This document shows positions 43,401-49,400 of a stretch of DNA of 64,000 nucleotides, in pieces; the stretch's first letter is position 1; each line of letters starts with the position of its first letter. The stretch comes from Diphasiastrum complanatum. Taxonomy: Eukaryota > Streptophyta > Lycopodiopsida > Lycopodiales > Lycopodiaceae. Below the pieces are notes generated by a model. That model saw only the letters and a list, made by a program, of their open reading frames with translations. It ran no database searches and was not told where the DNA came from. Location: the NCBI GenBank assembly GCA_029204225.1, contig CM055092.1, positions 16,202,715-16,266,714 on the forward strand, read 5' to 3'. The position numbers and the translations under genes were made by a program.

Positions 43401-46400
43401 AAACCAACATCCTGCAAACCTCATCAAGGTTTTTGTTATTGTGAATGGCTAAAGACTGAGGATGCAAATTTTTTTTTAATTTTATGTTTGATTTACCATT
43501 TTCACTTTTCTATGTGACATAACATTCATCTCCAGGCAAAACAGCTTTCTCTGGGTGTCATTCGTTCCATGATTCTGGAGAAAAGGCCTTTGCCTCTTAT
43601 TTCTAATGCAATGAAGGTTGTGGCGACAGCTTATTCTCACACTACGAAGCCCGTAAACTCAACAGCAAGCTTCAACACATCTGCCATGCCAGATGCATCA
43701 ACTGTTTTTCACCAAATTCCTGCTTCCCCCTTAAGGTCCAGGTCAATGGTGAACATGGCTTCGACTTCTCAATTGTCAGCACCTGAAGTAGAATCTGCCA
43801 GTGTGGCTGTAGCAACTACGTCAAATAGTCCCCCTCATCAATCAACTCTTGCTCCTGCAAACTCTAACAAAGACGCTTCAGAAGAACGTGATGCGGATGG
43901 GGTCTGGCATGTACAAAATTTGCAAACATTGGAGAGGCCTAGAAAACCTGTTGACACAAATGCAGAAGAAAGCACAGATGATGAGAATGTTAGTGAAGGT
44001 ATGATAGAGGATAATGATTCTGCAATGGGCAATGGTAGTGAAATTACATTTCAAGCAGAAGGTATGAGGAAGTCTACCCTAATTAATGCAGCTTCCAGTT
44101 CGACACTCTCTTCTGAATCATCTGCTTCATTTCAAAACAGTAGCATAAAGAGGGAAATGGACTCATCATCTCTGAAATCAAAAGTATCTCAGGCTAGCAG
44201 CCCTATCATATCACCTGCAGAGATGCATAATGACATTTTTTCTCTAGTCCAAGAAGAAATGATGGCTGATGTTGATTTCTTTGTAGCTGTCATCCTGGAA
44301 TACCTCTACAGGTATGTACAATGAGGTTCCTTGAAACATACTTTTGAGTTGAACATTATAAATGATCAACGCTTTGTGCATTGAAGCTTTTGAGCCAGAT
44401 CAAGTGTTATATGATTCCTTAACATGGAATGTACTCGTAAGCTTTAAACTTATGTCAACTGTACCTCATCCAGTGCTGCAGCTGAACAACTAAAGGTCCA
44501 CAGTAGCCTATATGTTCTCCTCATAAACTTGCTAGGGCGAGAAGAGCGCTACCAGGATTTGCATAGACTGATTGCTGCAAAGGTACCCAGAAGATGTCGC
44601 TCAAATTTCATATCCTTGTGCCATTATCAACTTCCCATAGATAGTGGCATTTGTTTCATATAAGTTGTTTTTCATCTGATGCAAAACTTGTGCATTTGCT
44701 TGTCTCATTAAAATTCAGCAATGACATTATTTTTCAAAGTTGTCTTTTCAAGGAGCATAAGCATAACATAGGAACACTAGTAGCTCAGTGTATCTGCTAG
44801 TAAAGTCAAACCCATCCCTTAATACCCCTTGCATAAGCTTGTAGGTAGCTAGTTACTATTGCATGTAACCAAATTCTAGCTACTCAAGCCAAGAAAGTAA
44901 GAACTGAAATAATAGCAGGTCTTATGTCGGAAACAAGGTCTGTGGTTTTGTTTTCCAGCAGTTGAACAAAACTGCTAAGTGAAACAAATAGTTATCCAGT
45001 TATAAGGGAAAATTCCTCCATACAGTATGAATATGCTTTGCCAGATATTATGGCTCCTCGAAAACATCATTATTTGCAAGAACGATGAATATAGCATGCA
45101 ACATTGATCACCAAACTGTAATGTGGGTACACTAGCATCTCAATGAACACTGGTTAAGACAAGCATGTCTTTTCCCTAATACATAAATAACTTTCATACG
45201 GATGCTCTGTAGGTTGGATAACAGCTGGGTATAAAACATGTTTTGAAATTCTCGAGCTACTTGAGAAACTAAAACTTAAATGGCTTCGTGCTCCATCAGA
45301 AGAAGAAACTCTAGCAGCTTGAGCCTTGAATACCAAGAATAACTATGAAATGCACTTGACAATTCAAACATGATTCTTGATCTACCTAGAGTGAAGTGAG
45401 CATACCATAAATGCAGGTCTGTACTCTGTACCAAAAGATACAAAGCATTTTGTTCCTTATGTACAGAACGTAATAAACAATCTGAGGCTTTTTCATAGCC
45501 AAGCCATCATATTTAGGGCTTTTTCCATAGCATGAACTATCTTTTGTTTTTGGGCTTTTTCCTTCTCCTGAGCCACATTTTTCCAGCCTATTGCCATCGT
45601 TTTGTGAGCAAAAGCATAGCAACGTGTAGCATGAGCCATCGTTCCATATTTTAGTGTCTTTTTCATAGTGTTCCCAGGCATTTTTCCAGCCTAATCCCGT
45701 TGTTTTTTGATAAAACGAGCTATGGATCTTCTGAGTCATCATTTTTCCCATCTACTTATTTTCCCAGCTACAGCCTTCGTTTTTCCCAGCTACATGTGCA
45801 CTGAGCTGATCCTCCTTTTCTTTCTTCCAGCACAATGTGCATATTAGGTCCTTATTCCTTCTGACTGCTGACTGGAGGATGGTGCCATATAACTTAGCAA
45901 TGATATGTCCAATCATAATGGTGCGATAATTACCAGGGTCCATGGGGTCACCAGTTTTGTGAATGGGGTGGATGATGTTGGTACACCAGGAGGAAGGGAA
46001 GCCAGAGACAACTGCTCGATTGAGCAAAGTGGCTAGGGTCAGTGAAAGTGTATCGGCAGCATGGATTAATAGTTCGGATTCAAGATCGTCAATATCACGG
46101 GTGCGACGGGTTTTCAGTCTTTTGATGGCAGTCAGGACCATGTCCGGGGTGAAGAAAGTGAAAGTAGTCGGTTGGGGAGAAATGGAGATGGGTGTGTCCG
46201 TGGGTGCAGTATGTAAGGTAGTGGCATATGCACAAATCCTTCAGCTTGGGATGTCATTCTCCATTATTATGCATGGGGCCCAAGCCCAAAGAATGTGCAT
46301 AAACGGCTGATAACTAATCTGTGGTGATCTACATCCAGTGATTATGAGCTTTACTTTTGAGCATTTGGCTTTAAGTAAAATACGATTGTTGTTGCTTGGG

Positions 46401-49400
46401 AAAAGATGATTGTGGTCCTTTTACCCTCAGATGACCAAGATTGCCAAAGCTTGTATACTGTCATCACAGTAGTGCTCCCTATCGTTACTATGCTCCCCAC
46501 TTCCATTGCTCCCCCATCTGTTCCATTGCTACCATGTTCCCAACTTCCATTGCTCTCCCAGCTGTTCCGTGTCATCTATTCCATGACTGATAGTTTGTTG
46601 ATTTTCAGTCCTTGTGTACTTTCCAAGTTCTTGGCCTGAGTCTTGACAAATGGTCGGTGGGCTTTACTTTGGTAGCTTGATGTTCATCAATTCTCATGGC
46701 TTCTGACATGTTGCCAGGCTCTCAATGCTGGTTCAAGGACCCCTCTAATCATCATCTATTTTTCTGTGCGACATCTTATCCTGTCCCTAGGTACTCTGTA
46801 AACTTGTCTTCTGGTTCAGGGAGCAAACAGACAACCTTGCTCCCATCTAGGAATCTAGGTGGATTTAGACATAAAACAGTGAGATCTCTTATCTTTTCAG
46901 ATTACCAGCTTACCCTTGCTCTTGCAGTCGTCGTGTCTTTTGGTGGACATAGAATGTCCAGTCTTTCTCCAGAAGCTCATTGAACTGTCAACTGGAATAA
47001 GTAGTTATCTAGTCAATTATCAGAAAAACAGTTTCCTTTCAAACAACTCACATCACAAGTATCAAACAATTGCAGTTAATCAAACCATTCAACCCAAATG
47101 GATATTGTAGGAGATCAATTTCCCTCGGGATCATGTATTTCAAATTTAAATAATATTTTATACTCCTAAGATGGTAAATAATCATTTGGATTTTGGCATT
47201 TATCGTATTTTGTCATTCAATGTGTGGGGTTGTTTCATCTTGTTGCTGCTATATTGAGAAATCTTGGCAATTGTAAAAGGATTAAAGTGGGAAAAGAACT
47301 TTTATGAAGATATTTTTTTCTCAAATTCTTTTTTTCTACAGATTCTGGAGCCTAGCAAGCTAGTTGCTGAACAAATCATGGAGGTTGGTCACAATCATCT
47401 GCTGGCCCATAAAATGGGAATGGACATGTTAAGGCAGTTGCATTGCCATGGAGAATATGCAAGAGCTCTACTGGAAGAAGGACGCTTATTGGAGGGTCTA
47501 CGCTATGTTCGTCAAAATAAAGTTTGTCCCGAGTCATTTCTTATGCTTTTTATGTTGATTATTATCCTTTGCACTCATGCTGAATTTATAGAGTAAATAC
47601 ATGACACATGAACTTAAATCCCAGATATAAAGAAATTACATAAAGCATACGAGATCTTCTGCACTATTTCATCAAAATGTTCCACATAGCTGAGATTCTA
47701 CTTTACAATCAGTTTTAAGCTACCCTCGTCTGCTTTCAAATGTCTCTTTCCAGTTCAATGAAACAAACAACACGAAAAAGTTTTAGTTTGTCCTTTCATG
47801 ATTTGAAAGTATTTTGTTTGATGGGTACTACTAGCGTTTGTTTGAAAAAAAGTCCTGCCCCTTACAAGTTTATTAGAAAAAGGGATGGGTTACTTTCCCC
47901 TCCAAATTGTAGTGCGCCCCACCACAAATAAACTGTTCTAAGTGTGTGTGCATGTATATTATCGCCATCATCGTCATCATCACCATTATCAGCGGACTCT
48001 GGATCTGTCTTAGTTCTCCTCCTAGAGAAGAATGATTTGATCTATAGCTATGGTGCTGGGTGACTCGGCTGATCTTTCTGACATAAGTCATGTCGTAGTA
48101 GGAACATCTCTCGTACCATAAGTGCAACGGAACGTGGATCCTCGTATGTGATGAATGAGCACGTGTAATATGCATGTCTCGAAATAAGCAATGATATCAC
48201 CCCCTAATCTCGTAGTAGGCAGGACATCGGAAGATGAAGTGCTCCTCAAACTCCACCTCATGTAAATAACGTAACTGATAGATCCTCTCCACCCCAATGG
48301 TGGGATTCACTTACTTCTTTCCAATTTTATAGTTTTTAAAGAAGATTTTGCTCCAACTTTTGCTCCAAATCTCCAATAAATAGGGCCCCAATTTAGGAAG
48401 ATCCACTCTCCATTTTTGGCCTCTTCAATCATCAAATTCACCTAGCTTTGGCTTTGATACCACTATTAAGGCCACCACCAAGGATCCAAAACTGAATGCA
48501 AAGAAACCAAAGGGTGGAGAAACCAAACCGACCAAACCTAGATTGAACAGATCTAGCCCCCAAGCTATGGACCACACAAACTCAATAGGAGAGAGATTTT
48601 ACACCAGCAACATGTAGCTACAATTACCAAAATCAAGCATGCAATAGTGGGAGACCTATGGGTATACTTATACTCTCCAAGGCTCAAGATGTGCCTAGAA
48701 ATTTCACGATCAGATCGGAAACATCCTAGAACTCTCTCATAGAGTGCCAAGATAGTGTCTGTGGAGAAATCCAAATTGCATAATCTCTGGATGAGTAATG
48801 CACGTGGGACATAGTCAAAGGTCTTATTGAAATCCACAAAGCAACAATAGACTCGCTCTCTCCTATGTTCGGCGGCCTCGATAAGAGCCCGAAGTGTGAA
48901 GATATGATCAATAGTAGAATAATGGACCCTAAACCCTGCCTGAATCACAACATACAATCTCCTGGAGTCTGCCTCAATGCTTACTGCTGACAGAAGAATG
49001 TTTTCGTATAGCTTTGCTATAACATGCCCAATCATAATGGTGCCGTGATTATTAGGATTCATGGTGTCATCAGTTTTATGGATGGGATGAATGATATTGG
49101 TGGACCAAGAAGATGGGAAGGCAAAGACAACCGCACGATTGAGAAGGATGGCCAAAATAGGTGATAGCAGGTCAGCAACATGGATTAGTAGTTTGGATTC
49201 AAGGTCGTCGAGATCTCTAGCTTTATTGGTCTTCATTTTGTGTAAAGTGTAGTGGCATAATCAGTTCAAAGACGTAGGTCATCTAAAAGAGGGGGTGGAG
49301 CACGGGGGATGAACTCACGCCAAAAAGCGCTTGTGGAAGAATTGTAAAGGAGGTCGACAAGACATTTCCCCTTGAAAGCTTCGTAGGCATGCTTTTTGCA

